Assembly: GCF_000226095.1 (NCBI RefSeq)
Contig: NC_016478.1
Location: 2,532,001 to 2,596,000 of the forward strand
Source: Thermothelomyces thermophilus ATCC 42464
Taxonomy: Eukaryota; Ascomycota; Sordariomycetes; Sordariales; Chaetomiaceae
Direction of reading: 5' to 3'
DNA: 64,000 nt
This document shows, one piece after another, positions 35,726 through 47,276 of this stretch. The position numbers were made by a program, and so were the translations under genes. Numbering within the stretch: the first letter of the stretch is position 1; each line of letters opens with the position of its first letter. Below the pieces are notes generated by a model. That model saw only the letters and a program-made list of their open reading frames with translations, searched no databases and was not told the origin of the DNA.

Positions 35726-37928
35726 ATGGCTCCCAGCAAACAGGACACGAGGGCGTACATCAGGGAGCTTGCGACACCGCCCCCAGCGGGCTCGCCGTAC
35801 GCGCTCCCGATCCCCGGCACCGAGCGTCCGAACCGCACCCCGATCTACCGCCATTGGCGCTTTCAAAACGGCCCGCTGCTGGAGACGTTTGACCCTGCGC
35901 ACAGGACCGTTCACGACCTGTTTGAGAACTCGGTCGCCCAGTATCCCAAGAACAAGTGCTTGGGGTGGAGGCCCTGGAATCCCACCACCAGGACGTTTGA
36001 GCCCAAGTATGTCTGGCTGACGTACGCCGAGGTGGCCGAGCGGAGGAAGAACCTCGGTGCTGGTATCGTCGAGCTGCACCACCGGCTCGGCGTCAAGGAG
36101 GACAAGTATGGCGTCGGCCTGTGGGCGCAGAACCGCCCCGAGTGGCAGATAACCGAGCTGGCGCTGCTCTCGCAGTCCCTGTGGCCCGTCTCCCTGTACG
36201 AGACGCTCGGCCCCGAGACGAGCGAGTACATCATCAACCACAGCGGGCTTACGGCCATTGCCTGCTCGCTGCCCCATATCCCGACCCTGCTGAAACTGGC
36301 GCCGCGCGTCCCCTCGCTCAAGATCATCATCTCGCTCGACCCCCTCGATGCCGGCGAGGCGCCAGGCCACTCCAAGAGGGAGTTGCTCAATGCCACCGCC
36401 GCCAGCGTCGGCATCCAGGTGTTTTCCATGGCCGAGGTCGAGGCGCTCGGCGCTCGCTCCGGCCGCGCCATGCGCCCACCCAAGGCCGACGACGTCCTGA
36501 CCATCAACTACACCTCCGGTACCACGGGCGACCCCAAGGGCGTCCTCATCACCCACAAGAACGGCGTGGCCGGCATCACCGCGGCCCGCACGAACGAGAC
36601 CGTCTCGCCGGGCGACGTTCACATTTCGTACCTTCCCTTGGCCCACATCTATGGCCGTATGACGGACCAGACTGCGCTGGCCGAGGGTGCTAGCATCGGG
36701 TATTTCCATGGCGACATCGCCCGGCCTGATTGAGGACATGAAGATACTGCGGCCGTCGGGATTCATGTCGGTGCCCCGCCTGTTCAACCGCATCAACTCG
36801 GCCATCCAGGCGGCTACGATCCAGGCCGACGGGTTCAAGGGAGCGCTGTCGCGCCGCGTTATCGACACAAAGAAGGCCAACATGAAGCTGCCCCCGGGCC
36901 AGGCGACCAACAAGCACTTCTTGTACGACCGCATCTGGACCCCCAAGGTCCTCAAGGCGGTGGGTCTGCAGCGCGCCCGGACCATGGTCAGCGGCAGCGC
37001 CCAGCTGGACCCGGACGTTCACCAGTTCCTCCGCGCCGCCTTCGGCAACAACTTTGTCCAGGGCTTCGGCATGACCGAGACGTACGCGGTCGGCACCGTC
37101 CAGCTGCCTGGCGACTTCACCACGGGCAACATCGGCCCCCCGTGCCCGTCGGTCGAGCTCTGCATCGAGTCGGTGCCCGACTACGACTACACGGTCGAGG
37201 ACAAGCCGAACCCGCGCGGCGAGCTGCTGATGCGCGGACCCGTCATCTTCCGGGAGTATTTCCGCAACCCGGAAGAGACGGCCAAGGCGATCGAGCCCGA
37301 CGGGTGGTTCCACACGGGCGACATCGTCGAGGTCGACAAGATGGGCCGCTTCAAGATCATCGACCGCAAGAAGAACGTGCTCAAGCTCGCCCAAGGCGAG
37401 TACATCTCGCCCGAGCGCATCGAGAACGTCTACATGGGCGCCACCAACCTGATCGCCACCGCCTTTGTCCACGGCGACCCCAAGGAGTCGTGCCTCGTCG
37501 CCGTCTTCGGCATCGACCCGGTCACCTTCGCCCCCTATGCCAGCAAGATCCTCAAGAAATCCGTTGCCGCCGAGGACAAGGACGCCCTCCGCGAGGCCGC
37601 CAACGACCCGCGCGTCAAAGGCGCCTTCCTCAAGCTGCTGGACCAGATCGGCACACGCCACAAGTTCAACAGCTTCGAGAAGGTTAAGAACTGCATCTTT
37701 GACATTGAGCCGTTCACCATTGAGAACGAGCTGTTGACCCCTACGTATGCCCTTCCATCCTTCCATCCGCTCCTCTCTCTTTCTCTCTCTCTGCTCTCTC
37801 TGCTAACATGAGACCAAAAAAACAGGCTCAAGCTTAAGCGGCCCCAGGCGGCCAGGGCCTTCCGGAAGGAGATTGACCGCATGTACGAGGAGATTGCTGC
37901 CAATGCAAATGTGAAGCCCAAGCTCTAA
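35726..37928 (+). pseudogene. Long-chain acyl-CoA ligase with one frameshift
   Basis: AMP-forming fatty-acyl-CoA synthetase. Exons 35726-37744 and 37826-37928 (branch TGCTAAC, acceptor AACAG) would give 706 residues. Motifs: P-loop YTSGTTGDPKG at 262-272, ISYLPLAHIYGR, then in a second frame GLIEDMKILRP, MSVPRLFNRI, MVSGSAQLDP, FVQGFGMTE, DGWFHTGDIVEVDKMGRFKIIDRKKNVLKLAQGEYISPE and a C-terminal RMYEEI region ending KPKL. Frame 1 runs into a stop at 36733; frame 2 is open through this point. The conserved join GYFHGDIAGLIEDM needs one base fewer in the CCC at 36720-36722. Everything else is intact and unmutated, so a sequencing or assembly error, or a very recent mutation, is likelier than an old pseudogene. 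The last three residues PKL resemble weak peroxisomal targeting signals (inference). Confidence 0.85.
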
Positions 37929-38615
37929 TCCTATCCTACCTACCGATTTTTTTGGTCCTATATCTCTTCTATATCTCTTGGATGAGTGGGCCAATGGGCG
38001 ATGTGGCTGCAATGAAAAGGTTCATTCTGAATATATTGTTGTTACTTACTCTATAGAACCCCTAGCGGTTTGTGTATTCATTACTTTAAAGGGATATATG
38101 TCTACGGTGGGCTACGTAAGCTTACATTGCCATGGAGATGTCGCGTTATCACGTGAACGGCTCTGTGCCAGTGGTTCGAGGTCTTGCGAATGCACTGCGT
38201 TTGTGGGGGGAATCGGGGGCCTCTGAAAGCACGCCACAATTGCATACAAAAGCCCGCTCGCATCTTTGGTCGCAAGAGAACCATTATGATCGCTCACTGG
38301 CGGATTCAAGGGAAGAGGATGTGCCCTGGCGCTATTTGAAGCTAAGACATGGGTCTACGATGACGTATTTTGCTCAAGGTCGCTTCGAGCCGGAGGCTTG
38401 AGGTATGTTGTTCGAACGGCTACGATGCACATACCGCTCGCAACGCTGAAAAGATAATAGCTTGAATGTGCGAAATGTCGCAATGGACAGTCGTTAAGAG
38501 GGGGAGTGAGGCCGGTTGCTACGTATTAACGTAAAAGAACGAGATAGGCACTCATTTGTCCTGTCCTAAGGTACGACAAGCCCTATACTTCGTACTATCC
38601 CTACCCGGCTCGTGT
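37929..38615. other. Intergenic region after the acyl-CoA ligase
   Basis: Probable 3' UTR and spacer leading into the AT-rich relic region. No gene recognised; an 89-codon ORF at 38132-38401 has no motif. Confidence 0.5.
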
Positions 38616-38924
38616 TGTTAAGGGCCCTTCGTTGCCATGTTTAAAGATATAGCAGGTCTGGCTTGTGAAAGTCGCGGATCAAGGCATAAGCCGTTCGCGA
38701 CCACGCTTACCTCTCTGAACTCTGTACGGGGAGAAGAAGTAAGTCCCCTAAAAAGATAAGACAAGTAAATGCTCTCGTTGATTCTTGCTAAAGTTGATCC
38801 GCCCTTCCAGGTTCAAGTTAGGGAGCCTCGATGGCTCCTTTGCATATATAGCCCTAGCTCTGGCCTTCTAATGCGTATTACAGAAGGAGAGGAGAGCCGA
38901 GCTGTTCTATAACGGAGGTTAACA
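38616..38924. mobile_element. LTR-like fossil (possible solo LTR)
   Basis: A 309-bp block begins TGTTAA and ends TTAACA, giving the TG...CA ends and short terminal inverted repeat usual for LTRs. Inside are a palindrome AAGGGCCCTT near the 5' end, a perfect stem-loop GGAGCC-TCGAT-GGCTCC (38822-38838) and a TATA-like TGCATATATAG (38841-38851). No target-site duplication is seen and there is no second copy in the window, so the family cannot be named. It is non-functional as it stands and adjoins an AT-rich stretch; probably old. Confidence 0.35.
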
Positions 38925-39559
38925 AAGGCATTGGCCACCATCGATCGCAAGTCGATTGATAGCGATTTTACATGATCATGTCCTTCCGTTTCCTTTCTCC
39001 CTTTCGCATTTAGAAGAGCAATTAACCTCTTACCACTTGATGGCCTTGTACCAAGCGTTTACGAAGTGTTTCCTATAGCTACATTAGGAGTAATCTAAGC
39101 ATTATATGCTCTAATAATATGTAGATTATATACTTAGTATGAATATTAAAAATATACTACTATTTAGATATAATAATATATTAGTATTTTTAAAGTATAA
39201 TTATATAACATTATGTAATTAATTAGTTTTACTTATAAATTACGTAAAATAAAATACATCCAATCTAGTTATCTTATCAGTAAATGATTGTTTAGTGTAA
39301 TACATAGTTTATTTTCCCTTAGCCCTTAATTTAACCGACTAAACTTTAACAGCTAACACGACAACGGACCTAAACAACCTTTAATGGAATCGAGGTATGT
39401 AAAAAGCGTTACTGACGCGTGATTATAATGTACGCGTTTCTTTTAGTTTACTAGAATATCCTAAACGACGACATTCTTCGATGGCGCGTGGTTTACTGGC
39501 CTCGGGGAGCTCAAATGGCTGCTGTAGGGCGGCCGATGCCTTGCTGCCCGGCTGCCGCG
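38925..39559. other. AT-rich island, RIP-like
   Basis: Composition drops abruptly to strongly A+T between about 39,060 and 39,390, with many TA steps (ATAATATATTAG, TATATAACATTATG) and almost no GC-rich words, then recovers by 39,480. This is how RIP leaves repeated DNA in filamentous ascomycetes. No ORF or recognisable element domain survives. It ends directly upstream of the WD40 gene. Confidence 0.7.
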
Positions 39560-42500
39560 ATGAGCCCGACCGCCACCGCGACTACTGTACATACATACAT
39601 GCTAGCCCGCCATTCTCCCGCCTCGCGAAGTTGCCGCCATACATGTCGTACTGTCGAGCGAGCCATCCCTGTTAACCGGTACTTCTAGGCAGGCCTTGGG
39701 TCCCCCTACCTCAACCCCGTCGGCGGCCTTCTCGGCGGCCTTCACGGCGGCCTTGCTCGGGGTCGATGCCGTATCCGAACCGCCAACGAAGCGAGTCCGG
39801 CTCGATCAAACGCCAGCCCCGGACTCCCCCCTCCTGCACCGCCAGAAATCGGACGCCCACTCGATAGGCTCGATAGGGAAGCAAGTAAGTGTCAATTCCT
39901 TTTACCGGTCGGTCCATTTGCTACCCCACCGCTTCTGCTCGGCTTCGATGCCGCCAATTCCAGTCTCAGGGCTACCTTTACGGCCCTGTTTGTATGGCAG
40001 CGGCTGCCTCCCCGGGCAGTTCTGAAGAATCGAGCCAGCAAGAGTGGCCTTGAAAGCTAACTCGGCCTTCTTGCGCAGGGTTACCACCAGCTCGTCCCTC
40101 CTCTCCGCCCTAGCGCGTGGTCTCAGACCCCTCCGACCCAATCCTCTCGTCCCTACGCTCCCCCGCGCACCACGGCAGCCTCGACCTTCCGAGCTCGAGT
40201 TGAGACGCCCGTCCCGATTCCAGTCCCGGACCTACCACTACACCAACCTCAGCCATCCCGCGCCGTCTTGGCACCCTTACCTCCCCCCAAGATCTCAACC
40301 ACACCAATTCCTGTACCCGCAATCCCATCACCGGTGCCCTCGGATGGCTTCAGTCGACCGAACGGAGCGCGCTCGGCGCCGCAAACAAGCCGGGCTACAG
40401 CCAAAGCGTCAAAGACCACTCCCCCGGAGGTCATAATCATTGACGATGACGAAGACAACAATGAGATAGGCCCAAAGCCCCCGGCGCGCCCCCAAAATCC
40501 CAGTGCCGGGCAGCCACCCGCGCCGCAGCTGCCCGGCGGGATCCTACCGCCAAAGGTTTCTGAATCGCCGTCTGCCTCGCCCGGGGCCGCACTCCGACCG
40601 CCCAGTGCTGCCGCACCTAGTATGCCTCCGCCCCAGTTGCCACGAGCTAGTCCGTCCGCACTAGCAATCAGGTCACCCCAAGCCGCGATCCGAGAGCCAG
40701 CGCCTTCAGTATCTCCAGCCGAGCAACCTGCGCTCCCCACCGCGCAACCCCCGCCGTTCAAACCAGCCTTAACCTTGGCGTCTACAGAACAGCAGCGAAG
40801 CACACAGCATGACTGGAGGGCAGAGGCTCATGCATCGGTCTGGCGAGGACGAGGAACGGCCGAGTCGGCTTCGACGTGGTTCTCCCTGCGACGACGCCCC
40901 TACGTAACAGCGGCGCAGAGGAAGTCAATCATCGCCGGCACCCGGGGTTTCATCGGCCTCGACCCTACCGAACTCGCCAACCCTGTTGCCTTCCACGTCG
41001 ATTTCTCGGGCGATGAGATCAGATACCTCCGGCACCTGACGCGCCGGACGCTACGGCTACCAAAGACGCCCAGAAAGGACCCGAAAAAGGACCTCTACAA
41101 GGTGCTTAGGAAGAATCCGACGTTTATCCCAGCGGTCTTGGACGCCTTCGAGCGGGAGGCCCTTCCGGGGAGGGTAAGGGAGGATGTGGACAATCTGATC
41201 CGCGACCTCTTGGACCAGAATACCACCTCCGCGCCGGCAATCCTCTCTGTTCGGAGGGATGGCCACGACCAGCGAGGCGGTCTGATTCGGTCAAGTAGGG
41301 TTCACTCTCTACTGCTGGCAAGAGAAATATCTGGACAGCGGGGCATAGGTTCGATGAGGCGTCTCGAGAACTTCACCAACGAATTCCGGAAATGTCGTGA
41401 GGATGATCTGGAGAAGAGAGCCGAGTGGACGGGCTGCGCCGGTGACATATTCACCATCACTTGGGTCTCCAACGACGGCTTCATTTGCGGCACGACCGAG
41501 CACTCCGACGCCCATAATCAGCAATACAACAAGCCAGGCAACCTGGTGCTCGGTTCGTGTTCTGAGCTGACGCTTCGGGCCTATCCGGAGCATCGGATCG
41601 TCCGACCCATCGTCGAAAAAGGAGAGAACTCGACCGAGGCAATGCGACAGAGTCAGGACCCATGGCTCTACTCCTCGGTCGTATCCTCCGACTACGACGC
41701 GGCCCATGACAGGGCTTATACTTCCTCTTTTGATCGGACGGTGAAGATCTGGAAGGCAGACTCGTCGGGCGCCGCCATGACTCTCCTGGGCGAGTGGAGG
41801 CACGACGGAAACGTCAATCTCGTCGTCGCATCCAAGCACGAATCCGGCATGGTTGCTACCGCGGCCGACGTCGCCGCCGATGCGGTTCGTGTATACGACA
41901 TTGATCCTACCGATATTTCGGGGAGCCGCTTCCGGTCGTACTCGTGCTCCCGCGTTACTGACGAGAGGGGCAAAGAAGTGTCTACCGAGAAGTGGGCGTA
42001 CTACCCCGCGACGATGCAGTGGGGCCTGGCTCCCAAGGTCAGGCACCTGCTCCTCGTCGGGTACTCGCCTCGGAGCCGGACCGGGGACGATAACGACATC
42101 CCCGAGGACCGGCGGGATTCGGGCGAGCTGTGTCTGTGGGACGGCGTCACCGGGGAGAGGTGGCGCGTCACGTCTGCGACGACCCAAAACGTCTTCGAGG
42201 TGCTCTGGCACCCGACCCAAGAGAGCTTCATCGCGGCTACGTCGCCGTTGGGTCAGGACCTGGAGCCTAGTGTGCGTACCCAGATCAGGGTCTTCCGGCC
42301 GGCCGACAGGGACCAGTTCGGCGTCAAGGCGTTTAGCCCCATCATGACGCTAGACTGTCCGGCTGTTGATGTGAACGAGCTTACAATCATGTCAGTCTGC
42401 CATGGGCCCAAAATCGCTCGACGCAATTCTTTCTTTCTTTCTTTTTTTTTTTACTGACTTTCTCCCAGGCCGAATAGCTTCTCGTTTTGCTATGTGACGG

Positions 42501-43387
42501 CCGGTTGTACGGACGGCAATACTTACGTATGGGATACAGCGCTAAGCGATAAGCCGATCCACGTCCTTCGCCATGGTGAACCCATCGACGAATACCGCGG
42601 CGATCGGGAGCGTGAGGACGTCGGTGTCAAGTTCACCGCCTGGGGAACGACGCCGGACCGATTCTATACCGGGTCATCGGACGGGGTCGTCAAAGTCTGG
42701 AATATCCGCTCGTTGAAAAGCCCGCTAGTCCGCCACCTGCTAGAGGCCCCGGCACCCGTCACGGCCGGCATGTTCTCCCCGGACAAGTCCCGCCTGGTCG
42801 TCGGTGATGCAAGCGGCCGCGTTTTCATGCTCTCCATAGACGAAGAGAAGGAGCAGCCGACATCGATCATGAAGGTCCCCATCCAAGGGTCGACGGGCTT
42901 CAGGATCATACAGCGCCCGGTCGCCATCATCCCCCATCCCGATCCCCCACCCCCTACTCACGACGCCGAGGGCCGGCCCATCGTATCACAGCTCGGGTCG
43001 GCTATAGGTCGAGCCTACCTCGACAATCTGCAACTAGAACGTCACCCCAACCCTACCATCGGCGTTGTCCAAGGCCCGCGCTATGCAGAGACCAACCTCT
43101 TTCGCCGTGACATGCATTTCAACGAGGACCCGCGCCAGCCGCTGCTTGCGCGGTGGGAGGCGATGCAGCAAGAGGCTTGGAAGCCGCCGAGGCCCTTCTT
43201 GGCTAGGAGGCGGGATCATCACGGAATCGCGCTCCGGCCGCCCAAGGAGGTCGCCGGTCTTGGAGAGTTGCACGCGAGGAACAAGAGCCTGGATATCTTT
43301 GTGGACGAGATGACTAGGCTTCGTCTCGAGGAAGAAGGGGTGGATTGGGAGCTGGGAGACGACTATCTTCTTAAGGAAGAGGAGTAG
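39560..43387 (+). CDS. Large WD40-repeat protein with disordered N-terminus
   Basis: Proposed exons 39560-39586, 39693-39884, 40079-42390, 42469-43387 give 1,149 residues; the first exon is tentative. Residues about 1-330 are low-complexity, Pro/Ser/Ala-rich, with a nuclear-type KRVRLD and an acidic IIIDDDEDNNE block. A middle region (RRRPYVTAAQRKSIIAGTRGFIGLDP..) is unfamiliar. WD40-type strands follow: GDIFTITWVSNDGFICGTTEHSD, AYTSSFDRTVKIWKAD, GELCLWDGVTGE, VTAGCTDGNTYVWDT, RFYTGSSDGVVKVWNIRS, and VTAGMFSPDKSRLVVGDASGRVF. The segment DGVVKVWNIR resembles the DWD box of CUL4-DDB1 substrate receptors, so a nuclear ubiquitin-ligase or chromatin role (as for Neurospora DIM-9/DCAF proteins) is possible but not shown. 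The C-terminal 120 residues are charged. Confidence 0.8.
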
Positions 43388-44422
43388 GTCCGTCTGTAAG
43401 GAGAGGGAATGTCATATTGTTGTTGTTGTATTGTAGATTTTGCTGCGAGCCGAGCGAGGCGCGTATCTAGGCATGTAGGAACCAAACATTCGTCATCACA
43501 TCCAGCTTTCTCCTTGGTGCTGATCATGTTCTATGGCGGTTTTCTCTTTCTTTGGTGAAATCATGTCTCACCGAATCTCTTGCTGTCCAGCTATCTTTAG
43601 AATCATTGGTTGTCGTCTAAGTCGTCTAAGGTAAGCATACACTGCTCAGGGGAACCAGTTGTGAAACCTCCGTTTGGTGCTCGTGGAACGTTCTGGGAGC
43701 GACTCAGCAGTGCTCATCAGTGGAAGAAAACGGAATCCCTCGCATACCCTAGACACACACCAGTGCGCCCAGGAACAGATGGTGGCAGGGTTTGTTGGGC
43801 ATTATTTCTACAGGGAAGCAATTCCCACGACAGAAGATCACAGCGTCATCCCGAAACCTGAAACCCACCAGGTTCTCTCACGTTCGGCACTCCCCGGTGC
43901 CAGGCCTGAGGCGACGCTCTAGGAGTTTCAATTCAACGCTTCCCTGAACTAGCCGGCCGATGCCACATGATGTCGTTCTGAAGCCACCCTCTCTCCCCCC
44001 ACCGGTGACAGGTAGTGCCAAGGAAAGAAATGAAGAAACGAAAAAAAAAAAAAATTGTGTATACACATGCAGCAGCAATGATGAATCTAGAAGAAGGAAA
44101 GGAAAAAAGGAAAGAGCCATGAAACCTCCTTATTGGAAAGTGAACTTTTTTTTCCCTCCCCGAGCTGGAGACGTGAGCGTCCCTAAACACCCCCAATCCC
44201 CCTGAACGCCAGGAAGACAAAACCCGGTTCGCACCCCATTCCCGCGGTCCTGACCTGATCTCCCCATTTTCTTCTCTCTTGACAACAATCCCTTATCACT
44301 AAACCCTCCTCTCATTGCCGCAATCACAAATGTCTTGTTAAGAGAACACCCGTGTTTCCGACCCCAGTCATGACTGCGCCATCATTAAGGGCACCGTTCG
44401 CAACCATGGCCATGCCCAGAGC
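43388..44422. other. Shared 3' region of WD40 and seb1 genes
   Basis: 1.03 kb between convergent stops; contains an A14-15 run at about 44040. No gene recognised. Confidence 0.55.
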
Positions 44423-47276
44423 CTAAGGTTGCGAGGCAGTTGTGCCAAAGGTGAAGTTGGGTGGTAAGTTGATGCCGTTGGGGCCCATGGTAATACCCGC
44501 GGGCAGACCCATGACGATGGGTTCGTCGTTGTTTCCACCCTTATTGTTGCGGTCATCGCCATTACCACCGCCTCTCCTCTGATCGCGTCCGGCTAAACCA
44601 CCGTGATGCTTGTCTCCGCCCTTGTTGCGCCACCGGCCGCCCGAGGGACCGCCAGCACCCATGTTACCACCTCCGCCAGGACCGGAACCGCCGCCGCCCA
44701 TGTAGCCACCGTGGCCATGCCCACCGCCGAATCCGCCAGCAGGTGACTCGTCCTCGGCGCGTCTGCTCGACTTTGGGCCGTGGTTACCGCCCTTGTCGGT
44801 CTGCATGCGGCGGCTGATGGCCTTGGACGACACCCCGGCACCGATCTCGATGTCGGGCTCCTCGACGCACATACCGCTGACAATGGGGCGGCCGCCGGAG
44901 CCGCCGTAGGGTGCGGTTAACATCCACTTGCGGTCGGCCTCGGTCAGCTTGTGGATGGGGATAACGCTGATACCGCTCTGGTAGTCGCTGCAATCCCGTG
45001 GGCCGAAACCGACACCCCATCGTGTCTATATTGTTGTAGGTATATTGTCAGCAGAGGCGCCACTTAGAAGCAGAATGTTCGGGGGGGACGAGCGAGGGAG
45101 AACGCATACCCTCAGGTTGTACTCTTGGCCGCGCATATCCTCCATGGCGTCCTTTGCCCGCTCGGCGTCCTTGCGATAGTACATCTTGACGAAGGCATGG
45201 CGCTTTTCCTTGTTGACGATGCAGGTCTGAACCGAGCCGAAGCGGTTGAATATTTCGCGGAGCTCGTGCTCGGAGCAACTAGGGGGCCGGTCAGCTTGGC
45301 TGGTCTCGATCAGACAAGACGGATAAGGGAGGTTGCGCTATGGCCATCTCGGTACTCACGTTACACCGCCCACAAAAAGGGTTCGGCTGTACACCTTGAT
45401 GCAGCCGCTAGGGAGGCTGTTGTCGTACTCGACCCATTTCTCCTGCTGGGGCGGCTCCTGGCCTGGGCCGTCACCATGACGTCCGTGGGGTGACCGCTGA
45501 CGATACTCGGACATGTGTCCGCGCCGATCCCGGTCATCGGCACGGTTACGGCCGGGCGAGCCGGGACGGCCGTAATCAAAACCGCGATCATTCGCACGCG
45601 ACCTTGGAGAGCCCCGGGGATCCCAACGAGAAGGAGATCGTGACCTGGACCTACCCCTTGGCCGGTTTGGTGACCTCATACCGTCACGATAGCCGGTGCG
45701 ATCACGCGCGCCCTCGGGCCGAGCGTCCCAAGGAGCAGGGCCAGGGACAGCACCGGGGATGGGGGGAGGTGCAGCGTAGCCCGTCTGCGTAGGCTGGGGC
45801 ATCTGAGGCGGGGCCGGCGCAGCGAGGGCGCCCGTCTGGTTCATCATCTGGATTACGCCCGCAATCTTATCAATAGGGATACCCTGAGCAGCCAAGGCGG
45901 CGACAAGCTGGACCGTCGCGGCAGCTGGATTACTTGGACCACTTGGGGGCGGGGGGACCGCCACCGGCGCGGCCGCGGCCGGGGCAACTGGAGCAGCCGG
46001 AGGGCCGGCCTGCGCCGGCGGGGCCGGCGGGAAGGCGTTGTTGGTGTTGGTGTTATTGTTGTTGTTGTTAGTGGTGGTGGTGTTGTTGCCGTAAGGAAGC
46101 CCTGGCACATTTACAGGCTGAATAGGGCCATTACTAGGCGGTGCACCAGATGCATTGAGTACGGGCGCGGTGGTCGGGTTAGACGCCGGCGCCGGGGTCA
46201 GCGCAGGCGCAGTGGCTGCCAGGTTGGGATTACTCTGCGCAGACGACGCATTCTGGCGTGCAATGCTCGCGAGCTTGTCCAGGATGCTGTTGGGAACGGC
46301 CTGGCTCGCTGGCGGTGCTGGCGGTGCTTCCGGTTTGCTGCCAGGACCAAGCGAGCCTAGGAGGTTGGGAGGAGGGCTGCCAGGCGGTGTTGTCGACTGG
46401 TCTGTCGACAGGGGTAAAAAGGTTAGAGCAAATTGTACGCCATCTTTTCGCCATGCGCCAGGCAAAGCGGTGAGGACAATGTCAGGGTGAACCTACTCGT
46501 TGGTCTCGGGGCATTCAGCTTCTCCTTGAACGAGTTGACCATGGAAGGAGGGAACGTCTGGCCCTTCTCCCAGATATCAACCAGCTTCTTTATTTTCTCC
46601 TACGAGCACCAATCCGTGTGAGTACGTATCCATGATCGACAGCAATAGTACGAGGTCTCAAAGCACAGGCGAGGCAAGCTGGAGATGCATTGCCCTGGCC
46701 CATGACCCCCCCTTTTGTCGCGGTCCGAGTCGCGAGAGTACGGTCATTTTTGGGCCTGTCCCCCACATACTGCTGGCGTGTGTATATTCCTAGGAATCAG
46801 GTGGCATTCAATGCGATGTTCTCTGCGTACCTTTTGGTCTTCTGGCGCCGTGGCAATGATGTCGTTCATCAAGATGGGTATCAGTTCTGTTACTCTATGC
46901 ACGCCAGCAGCGAACGTTCCGTCTGGCGCCGAGAGACTCGGCGTTTGCCCTTGAGCTTTGGCCTGGTCCAACCACTTCCTCGTTACAGAGTCTACGACGT
47001 AGAGTACTCCTAGTTTGTGTGTGCCAGGTGTTTTCTTGAAGTGGGTGAAGAGCTTCTGGATAAGGACCGATTCGTACTGGCAAGAAGAGCAGCAACGTTA
47101 GCACTGACTGCAACTGGCGGCCCACTCAATTCGCAAGGAGCGGTGTTGCTCACCTGGACATTGGCGACACATAGCGCCGTGATGTTCGTGATGCGAGAGC
47201 CAGATACCCCAGGAGGCTTCAGCGAGAGCATCGCCTGCAGGCCAGCCTCCAGCTCTGCTACAACTGTCGATGCCAT
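44423..47276 (-). CDS. seb1: Nrd1/Seb1-type RNA-binding transcription termination factor
   Basis: Six minus-strand exons (47276-47154, 47076-46831, 46599-46497, 46401-45360, 45278-45110, 45025-44423) give 761 residues. An N-terminal CTD-interacting domain (LYVVDSVTRKWLDQAK, KIKKLVDIWEKGQTFPPSMV) binds the phosphorylated tail of RNA polymerase II. A long Pro/Ala/Asn linker (with a run of Thr and Asn) and an Arg/Ser/Asp-rich segment (SRSRSPSRWDPRGSPRS) lead to an RRM (TLFVGGVTCSEHELREIFNRFGSVQTCIV..HAFVKMYYRKDAERA, about 495-570), followed by the Seb1/Nrd1-specific TRWGVGFGPRDCSDYQSGISVIPI, and a Gly-rich tail ending FGTTASQP. In yeasts these proteins couple termination and 3'-end choice to Pol II. 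Intron 2 (231 nt) is unusually long here. Diverges from citrate synthase. Confidence 0.92.

Noticed and set aside
36680-36740. An intron explaining the frame switch in the ligase
   Set aside because: No donor-acceptor pair lies close enough, and the conserved GYFHGD and GLIEDM segments are directly adjacent with one surplus base.
35375-36985. 536-codon minus-strand ORF opposite the acyl-CoA ligase
   Set aside because: It is antisense to a conserved enzyme, has no motif, and its length follows from high GC content.
38150-38190. Possible tRNA B-box (GGTTCGAGGTC)
   Set aside because: No acceptor stem, D-arm or anticodon arm could be folded around it.
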